Assembly: GCF_011303555.1 (NCBI RefSeq)
Contig: NZ_CP049868.1
Location: 5,704,001-5,768,000, forward strand
Direction: 5' to 3'
From: Pedobacter sp. HDW13
Lineage (GTDB): Bacteria > Bacteroidota > Bacteroidia > Sphingobacteriales > Sphingobacteriaceae
DNA length: 64,000 nucleotides
In this document: piece after piece, positions 33,950 through 42,073 of the stretch
How the letters are laid out: each line of letters starts with the position of its first letter
Numbering within the stretch: the stretch's first letter is position 1
The notes under the pieces: generated by a model
What the model was told of the DNA's origin: nothing
Databases searched by the model: none
The model's input: only the letters and a program-made list of their open reading frames with translations
Program-made: the position numbers and the translations under genes

Positions 33950-35080
33950 ATGTCAGCTGGTAAGTACAGAAAAGAACACGATTGTTTAAACTGTGGTTCG
34001 CATGTAGAATCACATTATTGCAGTAAATGCGGTCAGCCTAATTTAGAATTAAAAGAGAGTTTCTGGGCTTTTATTAGTCATAGTATTGCCCACTATTTTC
34101 ATTTCGATAACAAATTTTTTCAAACGCTTGCTCCACTCCTAACCAAACCCGGTAAAGTTACACTCGATTATCTGGCCGGTAAAAGAGCCAGGTACATCAA
34201 CCCGGTGAGCATGTACATTTTTGTATCAATTGTATACTTTTTGGTGGTTTATTCGCCAAAGCATGTAGCAAAGGATAATCATGACGACGATGGCATCACG
34301 GTTGAAAAGAAAAAGAATCAGAATGTAACCGATAGTGTAAGCAAAGCGCTGAAGCTAGCAGGAATGCCTGAGAACAACGCTATTATTAAAAAGACCGTAA
34401 AATCTTTAGATAATGCGATAAAGATTAAAGAATTTAAAAAACTGGGGTTTAAGGACCAGGAAGTTGAGCTGAACCGGATAAAAGCCGAAAACGTTACACT
34501 TAAATCTGATTCGCTTGAAGATATTATTGATAATTACAATGATATCCATATCGAAAGGAACGACAGTACTTATGCGGCCTATCTGGTACGTCAGCAAAAA
34601 CTTCCTTCAGCCGATCAGGATAGCTGGTACGAAAAGTTAATCAAAAAAAGGGCGATTAGCCTTGGCGAAAAATCGGAAGTGATTAATGAAACCCTGGAGC
34701 ACAACAGGCCAAAACAATACTTTTTATTGATGCCGTTACTGGCGCTTTTCATCATGTGGAATTTCAGGAAGAATCACATTTACTATCTCAACCACCTGAT
34801 TTTCACCATTCATGGGATGACCGCCTATTTTATCGTTCAGATTTTTACAGCTCCGGTAATTAAGCATGTATTTGGAGGCAGTGGTGTCTTTACCAAAATT
34901 ATCGAATTGGCTGTTTTGGTTTGGATATGCTGGTATATGTTCAATGCATTAAAGGTATTCTATCAACGCAAAACCGGCAGTATCATCTTTAAAATGTTCT
35001 GGATCTTCGTACTCTTCTGGATTGCGTTTAAGGTATCAGAATTTGTTATGATTAATTTAATTTATTACGTAGCTACGTAG
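33950..35080 (+). CDS. DUF3667 membrane protein with N-terminal zinc ribbon
   Basis: The 376-residue product starts with a zinc-ribbon-like motif (CLNCGSHVESHYCSKCGQ, residues about 11-28: two CxxC pairs). The DUF3667 core follows with KPGKVTLDYLAGKRARYINP and a membrane segment (VSMYIFVSIVYFLVVY). A long soluble charged domain (about 110-250) and four more helices in the last third complete it. It is probably an inner-membrane protein. The family is common in Bacteroidota and its function is unknown. Its start lies 8 bases after the permease stop, so they share a transcript. Confidence 0.85.
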   Translation: MSAGKYRKEHDCLNCGSHVESHYCSKCGQPNLELKESFWAFISHSIAHYFHFDNKFFQTLAPLLTKPGKVTLDYLAGKRARYINPVSMYIFVSIVYFLVVYSPKHVAKDNHDDDGITVEKKKNQNVTDSVSKALKLAGMPENNAIIKKTVKSLDNAIKIKEFKKLGFKDQEVELNRIKAENVTLKSDSLEDIIDNYNDIHIERNDSTYAAYLVRQQKLPSADQDSWYEKLIKKRAISLGEKSEVINETLEHNRPKQYFLLMPLLALFIMWNFRKNHIYYLNHLIFTIHGMTAYFIVQIFTAPVIKHVFGGSGVFTKIIELAVLVWICWYMFNALKVFYQRKTGSIIFKMFWIFVLFWIAFKVSEFVMINLIYYVAT

Positions 35081-35240
35081 CCCGCGCTTCGTTACTACTT
35101 AAGAGAGTCGTCAGCTCGATCGGAAGGTAGTAGAGCGGAGAGATCTAATTCATAAGTGTTATCGAGATAAATCTCTCCCTGCCTGTACGGGCTTACACTT
35201 CAGTAGAGATGACGGCTATTAGTAAAAAAGTATTACCCAC
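35081..35240. other. Intergenic region with repeat-like sequence before gltA end
   Basis: No gene is seen. Segments such as GAGAGATCTAATTC and GATAAATCTCTCCC, with the flanking GAGATGACGG, form an irregular inverted structure. It looks like another dispersed repeat, but no second copy is in this window. Confidence 0.4.
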
Positions 35241-35275
35241 AAAAAAACCACCCGAATTTTCGAGTGGTTTTTTTT
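35241..35275 (-). terminator. Strong bidirectional terminator after gltA
   Basis: AAAAAAACCAC and the complementary GTGGTTTTTTT flank a CCGAATTTTCGA inner stem, giving a long hairpin with T-runs on both strands. It lies 13 bases after the gltA stop and also ends the DUF3667 transcript. Confidence 0.85.
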
Positions 35276-35288
35276 ATGTTTAATGAAA

Positions 35289-36578
35289 CTATTTTCTGTT
35301 TTTAATCTCAACAAATTCCCTATCGGTTTCACCAACGTAAACCTGACGCGGACGACCGATTGGCTCTTTGTTTTCGTGCATTTCTTTCCATTGTGCAATC
35401 CATCCCGGTAAACGTCCTAAAGCAAAAAGAACGGTAAACATTTCTGACGGGAAGCCTAATGCGCGGTAAATAATACCTGAATAAAAATCTACGTTCGGAT
35501 ATAATTTTCTGTCGATGAAATACTGATCGGTTAGGGCTGCTTCTTCTAGTTTTTTAGCAATTTCTAAAATCGGATCGTCGATACCTAAATTCTCTAAAAT
35601 ATCATCACAAGCCTTCTTAATGATTTTTGCTCTTGGATCGAAGTTTTTATATACCCTGTGTCCAAAGCCCATCATACGGAAAGGATCATTTTTATCTTTA
35701 GCTTTAGCAATCCATTTTTCAGTATCGCCACCATCAGCTTTAATCAGTTCGAGCATATCGATAACGGCCTGGTTTGCACCACCGTGAAGCGGTCCCCAAA
35801 GTGCGGCAATACCTGCTGAAACTGATGCATATAAATTACAATCAGACGAACCAACAATACGTACAGTAGATGCCGAACAGTTTTGCTCGTGATCTGCATG
35901 CAGGATCAGTAATTTGTTCATTGCATTTACCACAATCGGGTTTACTTCGTAATCTTCGGTACGCTGGCCAAATGTCATCCAAAGGAAATTGGTAACATAA
36001 TCGTATTTATTTTTTGGATAAATAAGCGGATGACCTAAAGACTTTTTATAAATAAACGAAACGATTGTTGGAAGCTTAGCCAATAACTTAATAATGGTTA
36101 GGTTTTGCTCTTCTGCAGTTTGGTTTGGCTTTAAGCACTCTGGATAAAATGTAGATAGAGAGAAAATTAGCGACCCTAACTGACCCATTGGATGAGATCT
36201 TGACGGATAACCATCAAAGAATTTTTTCATATCCTCGTGAATCAGCGTATGCTTACTAATTTCAGCCTGAAAACCGTCTAATTGCGCTTGGGTAGGAAGA
36301 TCTCCGTAAATAACCAGGTAAGCTACTTCTAAAAAACTAGATTTTTCTGCTAGCTGCTCGATACCGTAACCTCTGTATTTTAGAATGCCTTTTTCACCAT
36401 CTAAAAAAGTGATTTTGCTTTTTGTAGAACCTGTATTTTTAAAACCAGTATCTAAAGTTACAAAACCTGTAAGATCTCTTAATTTTGAAATATCAATGGC
36501 CTTTTCGTCTTCTGTTCCTGTAATTACTGGCAATTCTATTGTCTTACCATCAACTTTGATCTCTGCAATATCTGACAT
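35289..36578 (-). CDS. gltA: Citrate synthase
   Basis: Condenses oxaloacetate and acetyl-CoA to citrate, entering the TCA cycle. The 429-residue hexameric (type II) form has a beta-rich N-terminal extension (IKVDGKTIELPVITG). Catalytic residues lie in WGPLHGGANQAV (His), GFGHRVYKNFDPRA (His and Arg) and YPNVDFYSGI (Asp). The start ATG at 36578 is the natural one. It stands alone between a strong terminator and a divergent-looking AT-rich upstream region. Secure. Confidence 0.98.
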   Translation of the reverse strand: MSDIAEIKVDGKTIELPVITGTEDEKAIDISKLRDLTGFVTLDTGFKNTGSTKSKITFLDGEKGILKYRGYGIEQLAEKSSFLEVAYLVIYGDLPTQAQLDGFQAEISKHTLIHEDMKKFFDGYPSRSHPMGQLGSLIFSLSTFYPECLKPNQTAEEQNLTIIKLLAKLPTIVSFIYKKSLGHPLIYPKNKYDYVTNFLWMTFGQRTEDYEVNPIVVNAMNKLLILHADHEQNCSASTVRIVGSSDCNLYASVSAGIAALWGPLHGGANQAVIDMLELIKADGGDTEKWIAKAKDKNDPFRMMGFGHRVYKNFDPRAKIIKKACDDILENLGIDDPILEIAKKLEEAALTDQYFIDRKLYPNVDFYSGIIYRALGFPSEMFTVLFALGRLPGWIAQWKEMHENKEPIGRPRQVYVGETDREFVEIKNRK

Positions 36579-36710
36579 ATTATTGTATTGTGTTTATAGC
36601 TTTCTAAATTATATAAAATTAATATACATGCATAACAAATCTGTTAAATTAATATGAATAATTAGTCAGGAAGACGTAACAATCATGCTTAACAAAACAA
36701 ATCGTGCCTG

Positions 36711-37241
36711 TTATTTCGATTTGATTTCTTCAACTACCCTTCCGCACTCCATCATCTCGTTTCCGTAATAAGGATTCTTAATTTTCTTTTCCGTTGATAG
36801 CCAGTCGCCTCCTTCGCCTTTATTGGCCATTGGACAATGCTGCACATAAATGGTGCCTTTTTCTATTTCGGCATTTTTAACTAAAGCAATTAAATCGGCG
36901 CTTAAAACGGTGAAGTCTTTTCTTTGTACTACCAGATTATTGGTACCCGCAATTTTACCGGCAACCTCAGCAGTAAGCTCGCAACCTTCGTAAGCTGCCA
37001 AACTATTTTTCAAAGCTTCGGCCGTTTTTTGGGCAACTGCAGCATCAGATTTAACCAGAGCGTTTTTTAATTCGACATATTGAGCAAAAATTACCGATTT
37101 TTTTTCATCTTTTATCGTTACATCATTTTTAACGCTCACAGAATCTGTTTTTACGGAATCTTTATTTTCAGTTGTCTTTTTTTCTGACTGATTGCAGGCC
37201 ATTAATGCAGTGAGTATGGCTATTCCGAATATTCTTTTCAT
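36711..37241 (-). CDS. DUF3347-domain lipoprotein
   Basis: Begins MKRIFGIAILTALMACNQSE with the ATG at 37241, a lipoprotein signal with lipidated Cys at 16. A Lys, Thr and Ser-rich linker follows to about residue 50. The DUF3347 domain then runs to the end (FAQYVELKNALVKSDAAVAQ, IYVQHCPMANKGEGGDWLST, NPYYGNEMMECGRVVEEI). The His, Cys and Met residues in VQHCPMA and MMECG recall metal-binding sites in related proteins linked to copper efflux systems, though no efflux genes are adjacent. An alternative start seven codons upstream is less likely. Length 176 residues. Confidence 0.85.
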   Translation of the reverse strand: MKRIFGIAILTALMACNQSEKKTTENKDSVKTDSVSVKNDVTIKDEKKSVIFAQYVELKNALVKSDAAVAQKTAEALKNSLAAYEGCELTAEVAGKIAGTNNLVVQRKDFTVLSADLIALVKNAEIEKGTIYVQHCPMANKGEGGDWLSTEKKIKNPYYGNEMMECGRVVEEIKSK

Positions 37242-37289
37242 TGTATTTGGTTTTCGGCTCAAAATAGCAATTAATATGTTAAATAAATA

Positions 37290-37315
37290 AAAAAAGCCCC
37301 GCTAATTGCAGGGCT
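37290..37315 (-). terminator. Terminator of the 37339 beta-barrel gene
   Basis: AGCCCCGC (37295-37302) and GCAGGGCT (37308-37315) pair with one mismatch and a 5-base loop. On the minus strand TTTTTTATTTATTT follows. It lies 24 bases after that gene's stop. Confidence 0.8.
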
Positions 37316-37338
37316 CTTTAAAATAAATGATATTTTAA

Positions 37339-37881
37339 TTATAATTTAAAATTATAACCGATACGCAGGTTATACTGACCTGTTTTCATGAAATACAAAT
37401 CAGATGCGCTATTGTTTACATAGCCTTCGTATCGTGCACCAATTTCAAGTCCGTTATTCCACTCGTAGCCAAGGCCTCCGGTATAAATGAAGTTCATTTG
37501 TGCACTTTCTTTAACTGCCAGGCCAGTACCCAGGCCACCGCCTAAATACATCCTATCAATTACATAAGCTTTAACTCCACCCATTAAAGGAATAAACTGA
37601 AAATTTAAGGGGCTGTCTTTCCACCTTAAGCGGGTATAACCAGCCGAAGCCGTTACAGCAACATCTTTGGATAAATCGTATTGCAATTTTACGTCTGCTC
37701 CGTAGCCATAATCCATTTCTGAACGATCTGGAAACAATCCGGCATTAACACCAACTCCTATTTTAAAGGCCATGCCGTTAGTACTCATGGTCTGACTCAT
37801 TTCTTGTGCCTTTAAACTGTTGGTGCTTAATATTGCAATTGCCGTTAATGCCGTTGCAAAAAGTCTTGTAAATGTTCTCAT
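37339..37881 (-). CDS. Outer-membrane beta-barrel protein, paralogue 2
   Basis: I use the ATG at 37881 (MRTFTRLFATALTAIAILST then NSLKAQE), a good signal peptide; the open frame extends 45 codons upstream through a terminator and is not credible there. The mature 155 residues alternate polar and hydrophobic residues with many Gly, Tyr and Asn, ending in YNLRIGYNFKL, a typical barrel C-terminus with aromatic last strand. It is about 180 residues in all. It aligns by eye with the next gene upstream (VGYxW/YEWxNGLxxxAxYEGYxNN), so the two are tandem duplicates. Function unknown; small barrels of this type are structural or defensive. Confidence 0.78.
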   Translation of the reverse strand: MRTFTRLFATALTAIAILSTNSLKAQEMSQTMSTNGMAFKIGVGVNAGLFPDRSEMDYGYGADVKLQYDLSKDVAVTASAGYTRLRWKDSPLNFQFIPLMGGVKAYVIDRMYLGGGLGTGLAVKESAQMNFIYTGGLGYEWNNGLEIGARYEGYVNNSASDLYFMKTGQYNLRIGYNFKL

Positions 37882-37981
37882 TGGTAAAGTATTTAAGTTA
37901 TCAAATAAAGGTTTAAATGATATACGATAAAACCAGACAACCAGATTTTTAATTTTCATTTTTTTCAGAATATTATGAAAT

Positions 37982-38010
37982 AAAAAAGCCTCCCTTAAAA
38001 AAAGGAGGCT
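37982..38010 (-). terminator. Terminator between the two beta-barrel genes
   Basis: AGCCTCC (37987-37993) and GGAGGCT (38004-38010) pair, with further pairs inward. On the minus strand TTTTTTA follows. It lies 22 bases after the stop of the upstream gene. Confidence 0.8.
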
Positions 38011-38032
38011 TCTCATTTATTATTGGAAATGA

Positions 38033-38536
38033 TTACAAGCTAAATCCGTAAGCTAATCTGATACCAGCGAAACCAATGCTACCATTATTTGAATAACCTT
38101 CATATTTGGCTGCTAAATCTAATCCGTTACTCCAGGCATAACCAACTGCCGGTGAGTAAACGAAAGAAGTTCCAGAACCTTTATTTGTACCAAAACCTGC
38201 GCCAATTTCTGCTAAGCCATATGCACCCGCACCAGAATCATCAAAGAAATATTTTGCTCCTGCTTTAACCGGGATTACTCCAAAGCTTCCGCCTCCGTAA
38301 GAGTCTTTAATAGAAAAATTATTGTAACCTGCAGTTACTGGAATAGACAATTGCTTATCTACGTTAAACTGATACCGGATATCACCTCCAATCACTAAAC
38401 CATATCCAGTTGACGTTCCCGCTCCTACATTTAATCCTATTCCTAAGTTCCGGCTTGATTGTGCATTAACATTTGTAGTAAAGAATAACGCTACAACAGC
38501 TGCTGATGTAGCAATAATTTTCGTAATTGTTTTCAT
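38033..38536 (-). CDS. Outer-membrane beta-barrel protein, paralogue 1
   Basis: A 167-residue protein with signal peptide ATSAAVVALFFTTNVNAQSS cleaved near residue 26. The mature part begins with a Gly-rich strand (LGIGLNVGAGTSTGYGLVIG) and shows regular beta-strands, ending in GFAGIRLAYGFSL. Its second half shares the pattern of the downstream paralogue (YSPAVGYAWSNGLDLAAKYE). A terminator lies between them, so each has its own transcript end. Small barrels like this are often abundant in Bacteroidota, but I cannot name a ligand. Confidence 0.8.
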   Translation of the reverse strand: MKTITKIIATSAAVVALFFTTNVNAQSSRNLGIGLNVGAGTSTGYGLVIGGDIRYQFNVDKQLSIPVTAGYNNFSIKDSYGGGSFGVIPVKAGAKYFFDDSGAGAYGLAEIGAGFGTNKGSGTSFVYSPAVGYAWSNGLDLAAKYEGYSNNGSIGFAGIRLAYGFSL

Positions 38537-38663
38537 GTTTAAGATATTGTTTTTGAGTTAAACTAATATGCTTCAACAAACACAAAGGCTGTGCCAAAAG
38601 GGCTTTTTAAGCACTTTTCAACTCATAAAGTAGCCTTAAAACGACTAATTTTGTTAAATTAAA

Positions 38664-39584
38664 CTACGATGAAACTTTTTGCAAAACCAGCTGTTTTAAC
38701 TGGTTGGTAGTAGCTGAAGCATCGAGCCAATTGATGTTTACATTGTCCTTTTCCATCTTTCTGAAAAAGGTATTCTGCCTTTTGGCATACTGGCAAATGG
38801 CAATGCCTAACCTGAGCTTTAACTCATCTAATGTATCTAAGCCCTCGAGGTAATTTACAATGAACTTATACTCGAGTCCGTAGAAGATGAGTATTTCTTT
38901 ACTAATGCCTACCTGTAACAATTGTTGTACCTCTTCTATTAAACCTGCCTTAAACCGTTCTTCTAACCGGGCCAGTATTTTAGCACGCGTAACTTCTACC
39001 TCGTTCTTTAAGCCAAAAATTACCGGTTTGAGCAAAGGTCGTTCAACCATTTCGAGCGTATTCTCCTTTAAATAAGCTGCAATTTCTAAAGCCCTGATTA
39101 ATCTTTTTTTAGAAGATAGATCGACGTGCCCTACATTTTGACTAGGATTGTTTTGCAATTGCATAGTCAGTTCTTCTTTTGGAAGCAACTCCAGTTGATC
39201 TCTCAGAGGCTGGTTAACAGGAATAGCTGTAAAAGTTTGGTTCTGCAGCAGGCTATGGATATACATGCCTGTACCACCACAAAGGATCGGTATTTTGTTT
39301 CGGCTGATAACCTGCTCAAAAGCTTCGTAAAAATCGTTCTTAAAAGCGTCTACATGGTAACGTTCACCGGGCTCTAAAATATCAATCAGGTGGTGAGGAA
39401 TAGTTGTACCTGCTATATTATACTCCTGGAGATCTTTCCCGGTTCCAACATCCATTCGCTTAAAAACCTGACGACTATCTGCACTGATGATTTCACCATT
39501 TAACGCATGAGCCACCTGAACAGCTAATTTGGTTTTGCCAGATGCAGTTGCACCTAAAATGATGATAAGGTTGTGCTGATTCAT
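38664..39584 (-). CDS. miaA: tRNA dimethylallyltransferase
   Basis: Adds a dimethylallyl group to A37 of tRNAs reading UNN codons. The 306-residue product starts at the ATG at 39584 (MNQHNLIIILGATASGKTKL), where the P-loop GATASGKT sits next to the N-terminus as in homologues. DSRQVFKRMDVGTGKD and CGGTGMYIHSLL follow. Near residues 260-275 come FYGLEYKFIVNYL and YAKRQNTFFRK, the tRNA-binding part. The longer frame to 39755 lies inside the neighbouring gene. Its ATG overlaps the stop of the upstream gene by one base (TAATG), so translation is coupled. Confidence 0.96.
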   Translation of the reverse strand: MNQHNLIIILGATASGKTKLAVQVAHALNGEIISADSRQVFKRMDVGTGKDLQEYNIAGTTIPHHLIDILEPGERYHVDAFKNDFYEAFEQVISRNKIPILCGGTGMYIHSLLQNQTFTAIPVNQPLRDQLELLPKEELTMQLQNNPSQNVGHVDLSSKKRLIRALEIAAYLKENTLEMVERPLLKPVIFGLKNEVEVTRAKILARLEERFKAGLIEEVQQLLQVGISKEILIFYGLEYKFIVNYLEGLDTLDELKLRLGIAICQYAKRQNTFFRKMEKDNVNINWLDASATTNQLKQLVLQKVSS

Positions 39585-40264
39585 TAAAATTTGAGGATGA
39601 ATTTTAAACTCCCGGTATTGAATATTTGTGCATCTCCAATTTGTGCGTCTTTGATTAACTGGCGTTGAAGCTGTCCGTTTAATCCATAATATTGAGGAGT
39701 TACCACTGCTGTTTGTAAGAAACCAAGCCTTAAATACGCTTCGCCTGCCGACCAATCCCGATCGGCGTAAGTCATTAAATCGTTTGGTTGATATAATGCT
39801 GCAAAATACGAAATGAGTTTGCTCAGGCCTCCAGTAATAGAATAACCTGCCTTCACTGCAAAGCGGATCAGCTCTGCCGATTTATAATTTTCGGTATGGT
39901 TCATTTTACGGAGGGCAGAAAAAGTAGCTACAGCAACGAGTTCGTCCTTTTCGAACAAACCAATTTTATAGCGACTGCTCACTGCACCCTGCAAATGGTT
40001 TTCGTTTAAAAAAGTATCGGCTTCGGGTTTGGCAATCTTATGAATTTTTGTTTTCCGGCCATGAACTCGTTTATTCTGACCAAGCAATGAAGTAAGTCTG
40101 GCCAAAACCTGTGCAGGTTTTAGGTACCAAATATCTTCCCAGAGGTGAATAAGCTTAAGATTCGCTATGGCATACTTTTCCTGAAGCTGAATAAGGTTTT
40201 GGGGATCAAATGGATTATTTAAACTCACCAAATTAATGACGAGTTGATCTGTTAACTTTAACAA
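39584..40264 (-). CDS. Unknown protein with an acetyltransferase-like domain
   Basis: A 226-residue cytoplasmic protein. The region FLNENHLQGAVSSRYKIGLF, then LVAVATFSAL, ELIRFAVKAGYSITGGLSKL, and DLMTYADRDWSAGEAYLRLG resembles, by eye, the domain found at the C-terminus of phage Hef-like homing endonucleases, which looks GNAT-like. The N-terminal 80 residues have no recognisable nuclease motif. Its stop is overlapped by the miaA start, and the link suggests a role near tRNA or nucleic acid, but this is inference. There is no sign of recent transfer in base composition as far as can be judged by eye. Confidence 0.65.
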   Translation of the reverse strand: MLKLTDQLVINLVSLNNPFDPQNLIQLQEKYAIANLKLIHLWEDIWYLKPAQVLARLTSLLGQNKRVHGRKTKIHKIAKPEADTFLNENHLQGAVSSRYKIGLFEKDELVAVATFSALRKMNHTENYKSAELIRFAVKAGYSITGGLSKLISYFAALYQPNDLMTYADRDWSAGEAYLRLGFLQTAVVTPQYYGLNGQLQRQLIKDAQIGDAQIFNTGSLKFILKF

Positions 40265-40418
40265 TTGAAACTCCCCTCTAAAAAGAATCTACAATCTACC
40301 TTACAAGCGGCAAGTGCTTTTATTAATTCATTATGCCAGCTGCTATCGGAAGTTAAAATGCTCAATCACCAGAAGTTTAGTTCAGAAAAAATTCAGGTGC
40401 AAATTTAGCATCAAATTA

Positions 40419-40781
40419 TTAAATCCACTCTTTTTCTTTAAAGTTAGTATGGATAATTTCAATAAGGGTTTCCACTTCCCTTAGTCCTGCGTCATCGAGT
40501 GAGGTATTTTTTAAACCTGCTTTATTTGATCCAAAGTCTTCTAAATGCTGGTTCGAAGCAGAAAATTCTTCGGTATTAACCTTCACCTCTACCTCCTTAC
40601 CGTTAATATAAACCCCTGAAAAAAAACGCTCGGTTATTTTTTCACCATTAACGGCTATATTTTTTTCGCTGTATAGGTCGTAGCCTGTTTCAGAATTTTC
40701 GTGCACGGTATAGCCACGTGTAGCGTAAGGCTGCATACCAGCCCTAATGGTTTGAAAAATTTCTACAAGATCGGTTTTCAT
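40419..40781 (-). CDS. Unknown small cytoplasmic protein
   Basis: I use the ATG at 40781 (MKTDLVEIFQTIRAGMQPYA), giving 120 residues; a TTG six codons upstream is possible. There is no signal peptide or membrane segment. The sequence is polar and acidic, with alternation that suggests a small alpha/beta domain (YDLYSEKNIAVNGEKITERF, YINGKEVEVKVN) and a C-terminal helix (REVETLIEIIHTNFKEKEWI). I do not recognise the family. It lies 50 bases downstream of the MBL hydrolase gene on the same strand, so the two could be cotranscribed. Confidence 0.65.
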   Translation of the reverse strand: MKTDLVEIFQTIRAGMQPYATRGYTVHENSETGYDLYSEKNIAVNGEKITERFFSGVYINGKEVEVKVNTEEFSASNQHLEDFGSNKAGLKNTSLDDAGLREVETLIEIIHTNFKEKEWI

Positions 40782-40831
40782 GATGGTATTATTTTTCAAT
40801 TAAACACCGCTAAGTAATTATTGTTTAATTT

Positions 40832-41926
40832 TTATGCTTCAAGCCACCAGTTTTCTGTTGGCATATATTGGTTTAAAATTATTGTTTCGCCTAAACGTGG
40901 GGTAACCAGGGGCAAATGTTTAACAGCAGCGGCTTCTACTACCCTTTTAACCGGTTCGTTCCACGGGTGCATGGCTAAGCTAAATTTACCCCAGTGTACC
41001 GGCATTAAAACTTTTGCCTTTAAATCAATAGCGGCCTGTACCGTATCTTCCGGAAACATGTGTATGTAAGGCCAATAGGCATTATACTGCCCGCATTCTA
41101 ATAAAGCCAGATCGAACGGTCCATAGGTTCCTCCAATTTGGGCAAAATGTGTATCGTAACCAGAATCACCACCTAAAAACAGTTTACAATTAACAGTTTT
41201 TAATACGAAGGCCGACCAAAGTGTTCGATTGCGTTTAAATTTCCTTCCGGTAAAATGCCTGGCCGGAACTGCCGTTAATTCGAGACTATCAAATAAAGTT
41301 ATCGATTGACCCCAGGCCAGTTCAGTAATTTTATCTGGCTTAATTCCCCATTTTTCTAAATGTTCGCCTACACCAAGTGAAGTAACAATCGTTTTTGCAC
41401 CGGGCGCAATGGCTAACATACTCTGATAGTCGAGGTGGTCATAATGATCGTGGGTAATCACCAGCACATCGATATTTTTGAAATCAGCTGCTTTTACTAC
41501 ATCGGTACCAGGGAAAGCCTTGCTCCCAATAAATGAAAAGGGCGAAGGTGCTTTACTAAAAACCGGATCGACCAAAATCCGCAATCCATCAAGCTTGATT
41601 AAATAAGAAGAATGCCCAAACCAGATAATTTCGGGCGCATTGCTTTTAGGTTGGGTATCTAAATCAGGTTGATTAAAAGGAAGTGCCTGCACAGGGATCT
41701 TACCGGGATGCTTTTCGAAAAAGAATGCCTTTAATATGGTAAAGAAACTTACACCTTCGGGTTGCATTGGCGTAACTGAAAGATTTTGTAAGGCTCCCTG
41801 ATTATAATTGGGTAACTGTTGGGTTTTGGCCAGTCTTAACCCTCTTGGTAAGCGACCAAAAACAGGCAGATTGGTTATTACTAAAAACGCAATAACGAGA
41901 AAAAGTATTATGTATAAGGCTATCAT
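40832..41926 (-). CDS. Membrane-anchored MBL-fold metallo-hydrolase (UlaG/NAPE-PLD-like)
   Basis: The 364-residue product has an N-terminal membrane segment (MIALYIILFLVIAFLVITNL) and a metallo-beta-lactamase domain. The metal motif is VITHDHYDHLDY near residue 170; further ligands lie in PARHFTGR, FLGGDSGYDTHF and VLMPVHWGKFSLAMHPW. The pattern IIWFGHSSYLIKLDGLRILV is typical of the NAPE-phospholipase D/UlaG branch, which cleaves phosphodiesters or lactones. The substrate here is unknown. I use the ATG at 41926 instead of a TTG seven codons upstream. It follows the strong terminator at 42020. Confidence 0.85.
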   Translation of the reverse strand: MIALYIILFLVIAFLVITNLPVFGRLPRGLRLAKTQQLPNYNQGALQNLSVTPMQPEGVSFFTILKAFFFEKHPGKIPVQALPFNQPDLDTQPKSNAPEIIWFGHSSYLIKLDGLRILVDPVFSKAPSPFSFIGSKAFPGTDVVKAADFKNIDVLVITHDHYDHLDYQSMLAIAPGAKTIVTSLGVGEHLEKWGIKPDKITELAWGQSITLFDSLELTAVPARHFTGRKFKRNRTLWSAFVLKTVNCKLFLGGDSGYDTHFAQIGGTYGPFDLALLECGQYNAYWPYIHMFPEDTVQAAIDLKAKVLMPVHWGKFSLAMHPWNEPVKRVVEAAAVKHLPLVTPRLGETIILNQYMPTENWWLEA

Positions 41927-42019
41927 GTTATTTATAAATTGGAGCAAAATATGAATATGCTTTTATAAATATAATACACTAAAGATAAATGACGTATGGA
42001 TTACTTGCGGGTTAAAACA

Positions 42020-42055
42020 AAAAAGTTCTCCGGTTTTAGTGCCGGAGAACTTTTT
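42020..42055 (-). terminator. Strong terminator after susD
   Basis: AAAAAGTTCTCCGG (42020-42033) and its complement CCGGAGAACTTTTT (42042-42055) form a perfect 14-bp stem with an 8-base loop, flanked by T-runs on both strands. It ends the susC-susD transcript, 18 bases after the susD stop. Confidence 0.9.
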
Positions 42056-42073
42056 CAATTGATTAAGAGCGAA

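Noticed and set aside
37882..38016. N-terminal extension of the 37339 barrel protein
   Set aside because: It runs through the terminator of the upstream paralogue and would bury the signal peptide.
39585..39755. N-terminal extension of MiaA
   Set aside because: It lies inside the upstream gene in another frame and precedes the P-loop, which is at the N-terminus in homologues.
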